A stretch of DNA of 64,000 nt from Hyalangium ruber (GTDB lineage: Bacteria; Myxococcota; Myxococcia; Myxococcales; Myxococcaceae), in contig NZ_JAXIVS010000021.1 in NCBI RefSeq assembly GCF_034259325.1, positions 62,001 through 126,000 on the forward strand, given 5' to 3'. Below the pieces are notes generated by a model, which worked only from the letters and a program-made list of their open reading frames with translations, was not told the DNA's origin and did not search any database. Of the stretch, positions 41,647-55,505 are shown in pieces (positions within the stretch are counted from its first letter, which is position 1; each line of letters starts with the position of its first letter). The translations under genes and the position numbers were made by a program.

Positions 41647-44600
41647 CCTTCATGTCTCCCGACAGCCCCAGGCCACTGAAGCCCAGCAGCGTGTAGCCTG
41701 CGGCGAAGCGTAGGCCCTCGTCCACCGGGTAGCCCACCTCGCCACGCAAGGCAGTCAACGCTTGTCCCTCGCGCGCCGAGCCGCGGCGTGCGCCTTCCAA
41801 CCCCAATTCCAGACCTCCTACCACCCGGACCGCGGGCCGCAACGTGCCCGTCCAGACCCAGCCCACCTCCTCGCCCAGGCTCGAGCGCCCGACGTGCAGG
41901 CCGGCCGCCACCGAGAAGCGATCGCCCAGGCGAACCGCGGGCAGCACCGAGAAGACTTGCAGGGAGCGCTCGCCGAACGCGTTGCGCTCTCCCGGCAGCA
42001 GCTCGCGGGTGATGCTGTAGCGCCCCACGAGGAGCCACGGCCCCGGCCGCCACGCCATGGCGGTGGAGCCCTCCAGCAGGCGCTGCTCGAGCTGCTCTTC
42101 GCCCAGGGTGCGGGCGAAGTTCAGGCGCCCGGAGAGGCTCAGGTCCTCTCGCAGCAGCGCCTCGCCAGCCAGGGAGACCACCGCCTGCAGCCGGTCCACG
42201 GAGGTGGCGGCGCCTCGCACCGGCGTGCCCTCCTCGCGGCGCAGCTCCGCCCTGCCCTCCACCCGCAGGCGCGCGAGCGTCCACTGGCCGAACAGACTCG
42301 CGGCATCCCGCGTGAGCGAGGAGGGCAGATCCAACGGGTGGCGGACTCCGCGCTCGTAGCGCCCGCCCACCTGCAGCCCTCCGGCGACGGCCTGCTGGAA
42401 GCCCACCGCGCGCGCCACGCGCACCGCGTTCGCGTCGTGCGCGCTGATGTCCTCCACGAAGACGCTGGTGCCATCCTCCAACTCCGTGCGCGCCCCCATC
42501 ACCGCGCGGCCCGCGCCGAAGTCCGGGCCATCCACGTCCACCGAGTAGCCGCCGTAGTAGACGTCGGGCCCTCGGCGCACGGAGGCATCGGCCCACACCT
42601 GGGGGCCCAGCTCCGGGCCCCAGCCTCCGCGCACGCCCACGGTGGTGTCCTCATCCAGGGTCAGGTCCACGCCCGCGGAGGAGAACGAGTCATCCACCCT
42701 GCCCGGCCCGTCGCCGCGACGCATGAGCGCCTGCCGGTGGCCCGCCGAGAGCACCACCCGCTCATGCACACGCAGCCGGCCCTGGAGCCCCACCGAGGTG
42801 CGACCGCCTTCCAGCACCGGCCCCACGCCCGGGACTTCGGAGGCGCGCAGCCAGGCATCGCGCAGCTCCAGGCGCGCGCTCCAGCTCTCGCGCTCGTAGC
42901 CCACGCCCAGGCCGAGCGTCCGGGAGGCGATGCTTCCGGGCTCGAACGGCAGGCGGGGGTCGGCCGAGCGTCGATCATCCCCGAGCAGCGTGAGGCGCAC
43001 GGGCCCCAGCGGCTGCGCGGCGCGCAGGGAGATCTGCCGGAAGAGCGCGCTCTCCGCGTGGGCCCCATCGGAGAACCCCGGCTCCCGCCAGCGGAAGGCC
43101 GCGTCCACCGAGCCTCCTCCGAGCGGCCCCGGGCCCTTCACCCTCAACCCCAGCGCGTCACCGCCCGTGGCGGTGCTCGACAAGGGCCGCAGGAAGGTGA
43201 GGCCGCCATCATCCGAGACACCAAACACCCCGGCGCGAATGGCCTGTCCCTCGCTGCGTGCCGCCTCGGCCCACAGCGTGTAGGGCCCCAGCGCGCCACT
43301 CACCCGGCCCGTGAGGAGCTGGTACGGGGCGCCAGCGCGGCGCTCTCGCACGCCGGCGAAGCTCAGCCGGGCTCCCGCCAGCTCCGCCCAGGCCTCACCG
43401 CCCACCGTGTCGTGCGAGCCGGAGAAGTCGAGCGCGGCATAGTCGGCGACCAGGACGGGCTCGGGCACCGCCGTGAGCGCGTCGGTGCGCAGCCAGGAGG
43501 TGCCCGCCAGGAGCGACAAGGGGCGCGCCAGGAGGATGCGTCCGGAGAAGTAATCGATCTCGTAGTCACGGCCTCGCACCAGGTGGCGCTCGGCGAGCGG
43601 CAGCCCCGTGAGCCCATCTCGCAGCTCCACGCGCAGCACCTCGGAGCCCTCCACGATGGCGGAGGCCCCCAGGAAGTAGAGGCTGCCCCCGGTGGCGTGC
43701 AGCTCCTCGTGCGCGGGCATCGCGGCCAGGCCCCGGACGGGATCCGTCATGCTGCCCGCGAAGGCATCCACGCCCACGCGGGCCGGGCCGGCCTCCGTCT
43801 TCAGCTCCGCGAAGGGGCCGAAGAGCGGGTGGTGGTAGCGGCCGATCTCCCGGTCCGCCAGCAGGGCCCGGTACGTCCCGAAGCCCGCGCGCCCGTACGC
43901 GTCGTGTCGGGCCTCCAGGCGCAGGCGCCCCTCCGCCGCGTTGGGCGTCAGGCTGGTGGAGTCGTCTCCCCACTCCTCCAGGGCCAGTTCGGGATCCAGG
44001 CTCCGCTCCAGGCGCTCCACCAGACGTGGGCGCAGCCAGGACGAGGCGTGCTCCGAGTGCAGCGTCCGGAAATCCGTGTCGCGCAGATCCACCTCGCCCC
44101 GCAGCTCGAAGTCGCCCAGCCGCGCCTCGGCGTGGGCCGCGCCGCGCCCGCGAAGCTGGAAGGCCCCGTCTCCCGGCAGGTACGCACCCTCCAGATCCAA
44201 CAGGCCCACCAGGAAGGGCCGCGCCACGGCGGACAATTCCACCGTCTCCTTGCGGGCCGGCTCTCCGGGCCGCTCGAACTCCAGCGTCACCGGGTTCTTG
44301 CCTGGCGTGAGCGTGAGCGGCACCTCGGCGTGGCCCTCGGGCCCCACCGTCACCTCGCCCTGGGGAGCGCGCACCCGAGTGCCCTCCGGGGCCTCCACGC
44401 GCAGCGAGACGTTGCCGCTGGGCACCTCCTCTTCCCGGCCTCCCGGCAGCCGCACCGCGCCCGAGGGCTCGATGGCACGGGGGGCGATGAGCCAGCTGCC
44501 CTCGCGCCGCACCACATCGACCCGCTGGCGGAAGAAGCGCACCGAGCCACCGGGCGAGGTGGCGGTGATGCCGAGGCGGTTCTCCCCCGGCTGGATCGAC

Positions 44601-45187
44601 ACGACCGCGCGGTAGGTGCCGTCCGCATCCACCTCGGCCTCGGTGTCCTCCACCCGGACGCGATCTCCCGGCGAGGCCTGCCCGGCGACGACGAAGGCGA
44701 TCCCCTCCTGGACGACCTCCGCCTGGGGCGGCACCTCCGCGTGGGTGGGCGCCAGGGGCGGTGTGGACTCCACGAGCAGGCGGACCGCGAAGTCCTGGAG
44801 GACGACGGCGCCCCAGGGCACCTCCAAGGTCACCGCCTCGGGAGTCGCCTGCCCTCCTGGCGGCAGCGATCGCGTGTCCAGCCGCAGCCGGTGGCGGCCG
44901 GGGCGCAGGTGGAGTCCTCCCGTCGCATCGGGGGTGCGCGAGTCCACGCCCGTGAGGTGGTAGCGGCCCTGCGCGTCGGTGAGCACCTCCCGCCCCGTGG
45001 CGAGCACCAACCGCACGCGGGCCAGGCCTGGCTCGGAGGAGCCGCAGCGCCCATCGCGATCCCGGTCCTCACACACCCGGCCGGCCAGGGTCGAGGCGAG
45101 CGCCGGCGGATCCTCCACCGGGCTCTGCGCCTGGCTCGCCCAGGACAGCAGGACGACTCCGAGCACCACCCATGCCGACCCTCTCAC
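41603..45187 (-). CDS. Cluster B: outer-membrane beta-barrel with SdrD-B-like domain
   Basis: 1194-aa exported protein. The GTG at 45187 overlaps the upstream stop (GTGA) and gives a signal peptide (VVLGVVLLSWASQAQ); a longer upstream reading lacks this. Residues about 34-110 form an SdrD_B-like domain with a calcium-binding-type loop (DRDRDGRCGSSEPGL) and GRYHLTGVD. Ig-like domains follow to about residue 350. Then comes a long outer-membrane barrel of about 800 residues with the motif GRDYEIDYFSGRILLARPL, seen in large surface barrels, and many alternating strands to the last YVRAEMAY. Likely the outer-membrane anchor of the cluster B complex. Confidence 0.84.
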   Translation of the reverse strand: MRGSAWVVLGVVLLSWASQAQSPVEDPPALASTLAGRVCEDRDRDGRCGSSEPGLARVRLVLATGREVLTDAQGRYHLTGVDSRTPDATGGLHLRPGRHRLRLDTRSLPPGGQATPEAVTLEVPWGAVVLQDFAVRLLVESTPPLAPTHAEVPPQAEVVQEGIAFVVAGQASPGDRVRVEDTEAEVDADGTYRAVVSIQPGENRLGITATSPGGSVRFFRQRVDVVRREGSWLIAPRAIEPSGAVRLPGGREEEVPSGNVSLRVEAPEGTRVRAPQGEVTVGPEGHAEVPLTLTPGKNPVTLEFERPGEPARKETVELSAVARPFLVGLLDLEGAYLPGDGAFQLRGRGAAHAEARLGDFELRGEVDLRDTDFRTLHSEHASSWLRPRLVERLERSLDPELALEEWGDDSTSLTPNAAEGRLRLEARHDAYGRAGFGTYRALLADREIGRYHHPLFGPFAELKTEAGPARVGVDAFAGSMTDPVRGLAAMPAHEELHATGGSLYFLGASAIVEGSEVLRVELRDGLTGLPLAERHLVRGRDYEIDYFSGRILLARPLSLLAGTSWLRTDALTAVPEPVLVADYAALDFSGSHDTVGGEAWAELAGARLSFAGVRERRAGAPYQLLTGRVSGALGPYTLWAEAARSEGQAIRAGVFGVSDDGGLTFLRPLSSTATGGDALGLRVKGPGPLGGGSVDAAFRWREPGFSDGAHAESALFRQISLRAAQPLGPVRLTLLGDDRRSADPRLPFEPGSIASRTLGLGVGYERESWSARLELRDAWLRASEVPGVGPVLEGGRTSVGLQGRLRVHERVVLSAGHRQALMRRGDGPGRVDDSFSSAGVDLTLDEDTTVGVRGGWGPELGPQVWADASVRRGPDVYYGGYSVDVDGPDFGAGRAVMGARTELEDGTSVFVEDISAHDANAVRVARAVGFQQAVAGGLQVGGRYERGVRHPLDLPSSLTRDAASLFGQWTLARLRVEGRAELRREEGTPVRGAATSVDRLQAVVSLAGEALLREDLSLSGRLNFARTLGEEQLEQRLLEGSTAMAWRPGPWLLVGRYSITRELLPGERNAFGERSLQVFSVLPAVRLGDRFSVAAGLHVGRSSLGEEVGWVWTGTLRPAVRVVGGLELGLEGARRGSAREGQALTALRGEVGYPVDEGLRFAAGYTLLGFSGLGLSGDMKDEADRLYVRAEMAY

Positions 45188-47118
45188 GGCTTCACCTCGG
45201 CGACGGCCGTCATCCCTGTCGTCACGTCCGCCACGGACACGCTCACGCGCCCAGGCTTTGCCCCCACGACGGTGAAGCGCGTGCGCCCCTCCCGCGCCTC
45301 GCTGCCCTCCATGCGCCCCGAGGAGAGCACCACATGCACCTTGCGATCCGGGAGCACGCGCCCCTGCGCGTCCTCGATCCAATACGTCACCCGCGCGCCC
45401 TCCACCTGGAGCCGGATGTTCACGGGCACGGCGGGCTCGAGGCGCACCGCCCGCACCACCGGCGCCGGCACCAGGGGCTCATCCACCGGGTACACCAGCC
45501 CGCTCGGGCCGAGCACATGGATCGTCCTGCGCAGCCCCGACCAGACGCCGTGTACCACCTCCAGCTTGCCGGGGCGTGGCGGGCCCAGGCTCATCGTCCC
45601 ATCCGCGCCGGTGACGCGTGACTCGCCGCCGATGCTCAGCGGCTGCTCGGGGATGGGCAGGCCGGCCAGGTTCGACACCCCGAGGAAGAGCTCCCCATCG
45701 CGAACCCAGGCGGAGATGCGCGCCGGCTCGGTGGCGACCGGGCCAAAGGCCCTCCCCGTCAAGGAGATCTCCCGGCGCTCGCCCTCAGCGGGCAGCGTCC
45801 AGGTGCTCTGGAAGAAGCCGGGGCGCTCCTCGCGTGGCGCGGAGAGCTCCCCCACGGGCGCGCCGAGCGCCACCTGGGCCCCGGGCCGTGGGCGGCCGAA
45901 CGCGTCCTCCACCGCCATCGACACCTGCACCGTGGAGCCGTAGTGGACCTGCGCCTCGGGGAGATTCACCGAGACCTTCTCCGCGGGGCCCTGGACGAGC
46001 TGGAGCGAGAGCTCCTCCCGGGAGTTCATCCCCTTCTGCGGCCAGGTCGCCAGGATGCTCTCGGGCTGCGCGGGCAGCCCCCGAGGCGCCGTGTAGATCC
46101 ACTCCAGCAGGCCACCCTCCGCGCGCTGAGGCCCCTTCAGGGTGCCGTGGCGAACCTTGGCGGTGACGCGCGCGTCCGGGACGAGGCGGCCTCGCGCATC
46201 ACTCGCCGCGCACAGCATCCGCGCGCGGGCGGCGCCATCGGCGGGCAGTCGGGGCGGGTTGAGCACGCAGGCCAATCCGTCCGTGGGCGGCAGCCCGAGA
46301 TCGATGGAGCGCCGGCGCACGTTGCCCGCCCGGTCCACCACCCGGCTCTGGCCAATCCGCTGCCCGGGAGGGACGACCACCGGCAACTGGAAGGACCCAT
46401 CCCGGCCCGCCTGCGTCGGCCCGTACGTCTTCCCCTCGATGGTGATGGAGAACTGCGCATCCGGCTCCGCCTCGCCCGACAGGGGCACCGCCGCCGCCAG
46501 CGGGACGAGGATCCGCCCGTACGCGCCGTGGATCGACTGAGGGTGCGGCCACGCGGAGAGCGCCACGAGGACGGCCACCTCGGGATAGGTGGTAGTGGGC
46601 AGCACGTAGCGGGCGCGGTAGGTGCCAGGGCCGGTGCGCGAGAGCTCCTCCACGCGGCCGACGTTCGCGCGCACCACGGGCGGGGAGCCCGAGTCATCCG
46701 GCGTGCCGTCCGGCTGCAGCAGCCGCACGGTGAGGACCGCCTCCGTGTCCCGTCCCTTCACCGGCTGCTCGGGCTCGAGCGCGAGCGCCACCCCAGCCGT
46801 GGGAGGCCCGATGGCGTAGCGGGCCTCCGCCTGCAGGCCCGAGGCGTTGGCGCGCAGCACCACGGTCCGGGCGCCCGGCTGGGGCACGACGAGGAAGGAG
46901 CTGAGCGGCGGCTGAGGAGTCCCGGGGCGCACCTCCGCGCCCTCGGCGGACAGCAGGGGGGCCTGGATCGCGACGGGTGTACCGGCAGCGTCTCGGCGCA
47001 CGAGTGCCACGGAGAAGCCCTCGGGAGGGACCGCCTCGGATGGCCCGAGGATTTCGAGGGTATCCGCCAGCGCTGCCGGGGAGAGCAGCAGGAGCAGGAC
47101 TAGAGGGAGCCGGTTCAG
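45184..47118 (-). CDS. Cluster B: Ig-repeat exported protein with probable CTG start
   Basis: About 644 aa. The first canonical start is GTG at 47010, but 36 codons upstream the same frame reads a textbook signal peptide (LNRLPLVLLLLLSPAALA, cut before DTLEIL) with no ATG, GTG or TTG available. The most likely start is therefore CTG at 47118, with GTG 47010 as the conservative alternative. The rest is Ig-like/invasin-like domains (VLTVRLLQPDGTPDDSG, VSMAVEDAFGRPRPGA). Genome positions 46297-46461 encode a module (IEGKTYGP, AGRDG, PPG, VDRAG) shared with the cluster A protein at 11383-13323. It overlaps the barrel gene by 4 bases. Confidence 0.8.
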   Translation of the reverse strand: MNRLPLVLLLLLSPAALADTLEILGPSEAVPPEGFSVALVRRDAAGTPVAIQAPLLSAEGAEVRPGTPQPPLSSFLVVPQPGARTVVLRANASGLQAEARYAIGPPTAGVALALEPEQPVKGRDTEAVLTVRLLQPDGTPDDSGSPPVVRANVGRVEELSRTGPGTYRARYVLPTTTYPEVAVLVALSAWPHPQSIHGAYGRILVPLAAAVPLSGEAEPDAQFSITIEGKTYGPTQAGRDGSFQLPVVVPPGQRIGQSRVVDRAGNVRRRSIDLGLPPTDGLACVLNPPRLPADGAARARMLCAASDARGRLVPDARVTAKVRHGTLKGPQRAEGGLLEWIYTAPRGLPAQPESILATWPQKGMNSREELSLQLVQGPAEKVSVNLPEAQVHYGSTVQVSMAVEDAFGRPRPGAQVALGAPVGELSAPREERPGFFQSTWTLPAEGERREISLTGRAFGPVATEPARISAWVRDGELFLGVSNLAGLPIPEQPLSIGGESRVTGADGTMSLGPPRPGKLEVVHGVWSGLRRTIHVLGPSGLVYPVDEPLVPAPVVRAVRLEPAVPVNIRLQVEGARVTYWIEDAQGRVLPDRKVHVVLSSGRMEGSEAREGRTRFTVVGAKPGRVSVSVADVTTGMTAVAEVKP

Positions 47119-47217
47119 AGCCTCGACTCTACAAGGCTCTCCGGATTCCCCGAAATCCTATCTACCGCCTCTGACGCAGATCCTGCCTCACCCCCACGCC
47201 AGCGCACTCCCGAGCTT

Positions 47218-48210
47218 TCAAGGACTATCTGGCTGGGCGGGCGTTATCTGCCCCCCGGCGTTACCCCACGGCGTCTTGAGCTTCTTGATGACGGGGGGCC
47301 GGGTGTCGACGCTGAACTTCTGGCTGTCCTCCTGCTGGCTTCCGCCCACGGAGACGGCGCGGATCTTCACCTCGTTCTCGCCCTCCTTGAGGGCCACGGT
47401 GCGGGTGAAGGAGCCGTCCTTGCTAGGCGAGAACGTCTCTCCGCCGACTTCCAGGCGGATGCCGGGCTCGGCCTGACCCTGGACGACGATCTCGCGCTTG
47501 TTCTGGCGGCCCGCGGGCCACTGCACCTTGCGCAGGAGGCTGGCGGGCACGGGCGTCGGCTCGGAGGGTCCGTTGGAGCCCGGCCGCACCACGGACTGCT
47601 GGCCGGCGCGGACGATGACGACCTTGCCGTTGCCGACGAACTCCACCTGCCCCTCGCGCGAGCCGACGGCCACGGTGCCCTCGCCGTCGTTGCTCATGGT
47701 GAAGGTACCCTCGGTGGCGCGCGCCACCGCGTCGCTGTTGGCCGCCTTCACCTCGAAGGTGTGCCGGCTGCCGGGGCGCACGGTGGTCGTCGCCATACCG
47801 CTGGCGAGCATGATGCGGGAGAGCGAGTCACTGAGCTGCTCGACCGTCACCTCGGTGCCGGAGTCCATGCGGACCAACACCGACTCGCCGCCGATGAGCA
47901 CGGCGTACGAGCCGTCCCGGGTGCGCACCGCGTCGGTGGCGCGCAGGGTGACGCCCTTCTCCACCTTCTGCCAGGTGCCGTCCTTGCGCCGCACCTCCAC
48001 GGTGCCGGACACCTCGCTGATCTCCATCTCCACGGGCTTGTCGGGCACGGGCGCCTCGACGACGGGCGGCGGAGCCACCACGGGCGGAGGAGGCGGAGGC
48101 GGAGGCGGCTTGTGCAGGAACAGGAAGTACCCCAGCGGCAGGGCCGCCAGAATCAACACGAGCCCGATGAGGAAGGGCGCCTGGCGTTTCATGGGGGGGG
48201 TTCCGGACAT
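47218..48210 (-). CDS. Cluster B: FecR-domain membrane protein
   Basis: 330-aa protein with an N-terminal membrane anchor (FLIGLVLILAALPLGYFLF), a poly-Pro linker, a FecR-like domain at about 62-210 (EISEVSGTVEVRR, DAVRTRDGSYAVLIGG, VRPGSRHTFEV) and a C-terminal Ig-like domain at about 235-310 (IVVQGQAEPGIRLEVGG). This last domain matches the end of the cluster A FecR lipoprotein in pattern. There is no sigma-factor partner. It begins 24 bases after the histidine kinase gene. It may sit between the inner-membrane sensor and the outer envelope proteins. Confidence 0.86.
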   Translation of the reverse strand: MSGTPPMKRQAPFLIGLVLILAALPLGYFLFLHKPPPPPPPPPVVAPPPVVEAPVPDKPVEMEISEVSGTVEVRRKDGTWQKVEKGVTLRATDAVRTRDGSYAVLIGGESVLVRMDSGTEVTVEQLSDSLSRIMLASGMATTTVRPGSRHTFEVKAANSDAVARATEGTFTMSNDGEGTVAVGSREGQVEFVGNGKVVIVRAGQQSVVRPGSNGPSEPTPVPASLLRKVQWPAGRQNKREIVVQGQAEPGIRLEVGGETFSPSKDGSFTRTVALKEGENEVKIRAVSVGGSQQEDSQKFSVDTRPPVIKKLKTPWGNAGGQITPAQPDSP

Positions 48211-48234
48211 TACCGATCGAAGGCTATCTCACGC

Positions 48235-53408
<5,174 letters not shown>

Positions 53409-53524
53409 AACGCCTGGAATTGTACGCTCAGATCAGCAGGGGGCCCCAAATTCTCGTATGGCGCCCCGGCGGGAGAGAGAGGACCCGGACAGTAGGATCG
53501 CCTGCCTGCTTGAAAGCATTGACT

Positions 53525-53541
53525 CTACACGCCTGTTCAGG
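53525..53541 (+). promoter_or_regulatory. LexA-binding site (myxobacterial type)
   Basis: CTACACGCCTGTTCAGG matches the consensus CTRHAMRYBYGTTCAGS, reported for delta-proteobacterial LexA, at all 17 positions. It lies 72 bases upstream of the lexA start, directly after TTGACT (53519-53524), a plausible -35 hexamer. Negative autoregulation of lexA is expected. It is also 116 bases from the divergent hybrid kinase start. Confidence 0.82.
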
Positions 53542-53613
53542 GAGATTGGATACTGAAAGCCTGTTGCCCTGGCAGGGGAGCGCCTGGTCGCTGGCCGAGT
53601 GAGGGAGCGTGGC

Positions 53614-54279
53614 ATGGAAGAGCTGACCGAACGCCAGCGAGAGATCCTCGCCTTCATCGTGAAGGAGACGGAGTCGCGGGGCTTCCCGCCCACCATCCGA
53701 GAGATCGGCGAGCAGATGGACATCCGCTCGACCAACGGGGTGAACGATCACCTCAAGGCGCTGGAGCGCAAGGGCTACCTGAACCGAGGCGAGCAGCAGA
53801 GCCGCTCGCTGGTGCCGACCAAGCGAGCGCGGCTGCTGCTGGGGCTGGGCGCCAAGAAGGACTCCGGGTTCCTGGAGGTGCCGCTGCTGGGCAAGGTGGC
53901 GGCGGGCGCGCCGCAGCTGGCCCAGGAGAACCCGGAGGACTCGGTCAAGATCGACAGCTTCCTGCTCGGAGGCACCGGAGGCCGCGAGGTCTTCGCCCTG
54001 CGGGTGAAGGGGCAGTCGATGATCGAGGACGGCATCCACGACGGGGACTACCTGTTCGTGCGCAAGACGCCCTCCGCTCAGCCCGGGGACATCGTGGTGG
54101 CGCTCATCGAGGACGAGGCCACGGTGAAGCGCTACTACCCGGAGGGTGAGCGCATCCGGTTCCAGCCTGCCAACGCGACGATGCAGCCCATCTACGTGAG
54201 CAAGGCGGACTTCCGCTCGACGATGCTGCTGGGCATCGTCGTGGGCGTGTACCGCAAGCTGCCCGGAGGCCGGAGCTAA
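53614..54279 (+). CDS. lexA: LexA repressor (SOS regulator)
   Basis: 221-aa SOS repressor. Begins [12 protein letters not shown], the typical LexA start, with GGGAG upstream of the ATG at 53614; a GTG 5 codons earlier is less likely. Winged helix-turn-helix region: [24 protein letters not shown], shortened to PPTIREI and STNGV. Self-cleavage site Ala97-Gly98 (KVAAGAPQL), catalytic Ser135 (GQSMIEDGI) and Lys172 (EATVKRYY). It binds operators of DNA-damage genes and is cleaved when RecA is activated. A matching operator lies in its own promoter. Confidence 0.96.
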   Translation: MEELTERQREILAFIVKETESRGFPPTIREIGEQMDIRSTNGVNDHLKALERKGYLNRGEQQSRSLVPTKRARLLLGLGAKKDSGFLEVPLLGKVAAGAPQLAQENPEDSVKIDSFLLGGTGGREVFALRVKGQSMIEDGIHDGDYLFVRKTPSAQPGDIVVALIEDEATVKRYYPEGERIRFQPANATMQPIYVSKADFRSTMLLGIVVGVYRKLPGGRS

Positions 54280-54309
54280 CCCCTCTGGGCCTCCGCGGCG
54301 CTCTGGCTC

Positions 54310-54333
54310 AACCTGTCTGATGTCAGACAGGTT
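54310..54333. terminator. Inverted repeat between convergent lexA and TPR genes
   Basis: Perfect 11-bp arms, AACCTGTCTGA and TCAGACAGGTT, separated by 2 bases (10-bp stem with a 4-base loop if folded), 30 bases after the lexA stop and 13 bases before the TPR gene stop. Most likely a bidirectional terminator, although the symmetry would also fit a protein-binding site. Confidence 0.55.
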
Positions 54334-54346
54334 TGTGCAGAGCCTC

Positions 54347-55489
54347 TCAAGGGCAGGCGACGGCGCCGCCCCCGTCCTTGCCCGTGACACGGGCGCACAC
54401 GGTCTTCACCATCTCCGCGTCCTTCAACTCGCGCGCCAGCCGGGCGGTGCGCAGTTGGAGGTCCACGTCCTGAGCCATCTCCGGCTCGGACGACAGGGCC
54501 GCGAGGATGCGCAGCGCATCCGGCTTGCGCCCGAAGGTCACGAGCAGGTCCGACAGCTCGGTCAGCTCCCGCAGGTCCGAACCGGACACGGTGCCCAGGG
54601 CCAGCTCCAGCTCTTCCTCGGCGGCCTTGCGGTCCTCACGAGCCAGGTGGAGGCGGGCGATGGCCACGTGGACGATGGCGCGGTCCTTCACGCGCAGCGA
54701 CTCCCGGAAGGCGGACAGGGCATCGGCGCTCTTGCCCTGGCTCGCGTAGATCTCCCCGACCAGCTCCCACAGCGCCGGATCCCGAGGCGACTTGGTGGCG
54801 GCCTCGCGGTAGGAGCCCGCGGCCTCATCGAGCTTGCCGGCGCGCACCTGCTCATCTCCGAGCGCGGTGAGCACCTCGGGCGCGCGCACGCCCTGGGAGG
54901 CCGCCTTCTGGAGCAGCGCGAAGGCTTCCGCGTTGCGCTTGTCCTGCAGCAGCACCTCCACCCCGCGCATGAGCAGCGGGGGCTTCAAGGTGTCCGGGCT
55001 GGTCTGAGAGGCGAGCACGAAGTGGCGGATGGCCTCGTCCTTCTCGCCACGCTTGAGGTGCAGCTCGCCCAGTTGCTCCAGCGCGTTGAAGTCATTGGGG
55101 TACAGGGCCAGGGCCTTGCGCAGCGAGCTCTGCGCATCCTCGTCCTTGCCGAGCTGGACCTGGATGAAGCCGATGCGGCTCCAGGTGGTGGAGCGCTTGG
55201 GATCGATCTCGAGGGCGGCCTGGAACTCGGCGATGGCCTCGGTGTACTTGCCCATGGAGAGGTACACCTCGCCGACGGCGGCGGGCAGACGCGGATCCTT
55301 GGGGGCGTACTGCTTCATCTCGTTGAACGAGAGCAGCGCCTGGTCGAAGTTGCCCTGGAGGTACTCGGAGGTGCCCTTGATGTAGAGGCCCTCGGCCCGA
55401 TCCTTGGGGTCGACTTTGGGGGTGTCGTCGCAGGCAGCGGCGGCGGCAAGCAAGGCGATCAGCGGGAGGGCGCGCAGGCGCGAGGGCAT
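54347..55489 (-). CDS. TPR-repeat lipoprotein
   Basis: 380-aa predicted lipoprotein. The ATG at 55489 gives a signal peptide with lipobox AAAAC-DDT. The mature protein is built of tetratricopeptide repeats (e.g. AEGLYIKGTSEYLQGNFDQAL, shortened; AAVGEVYLSMGKYTEAIAEF; ALWELVGEIYASQGKSADAL), about eight to nine in total. TPR lipoproteins act as scaffolds for envelope machines such as BAM, pilus or gliding complexes. It starts 16 bases after the CsgG-like gene, so the pair is probably co-transcribed. No enzymatic motif is present. Confidence 0.84.
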   Translation of the reverse strand: MPSRLRALPLIALLAAAAACDDTPKVDPKDRAEGLYIKGTSEYLQGNFDQALLSFNEMKQYAPKDPRLPAAVGEVYLSMGKYTEAIAEFQAALEIDPKRSTTWSRIGFIQVQLGKDEDAQSSLRKALALYPNDFNALEQLGELHLKRGEKDEAIRHFVLASQTSPDTLKPPLLMRGVEVLLQDKRNAEAFALLQKAASQGVRAPEVLTALGDEQVRAGKLDEAAGSYREAATKSPRDPALWELVGEIYASQGKSADALSAFRESLRVKDRAIVHVAIARLHLAREDRKAAEEELELALGTVSGSDLRELTELSDLLVTFGRKPDALRILAALSSEPEMAQDVDLQLRTARLARELKDAEMVKTVCARVTGKDGGGAVACP

Positions 55490-55505
55490 GGAGGGGGCTC
55501 TGGGC

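Noticed and set aside
37198-41679. Very long + strand open frame (about 1490 codons) opposite the cluster B MYXO-CTERM and M19 genes
   Set aside because: Antisense shadow in high-GC DNA: the product is His/Arg/Ala-rich without domains, while the opposite strand has clear families and signal peptides.
41762-45943. Long + strand open frame opposite the cluster B barrel gene
   Set aside because: Same antisense GC effect; low-complexity product and no signal peptide or motif.
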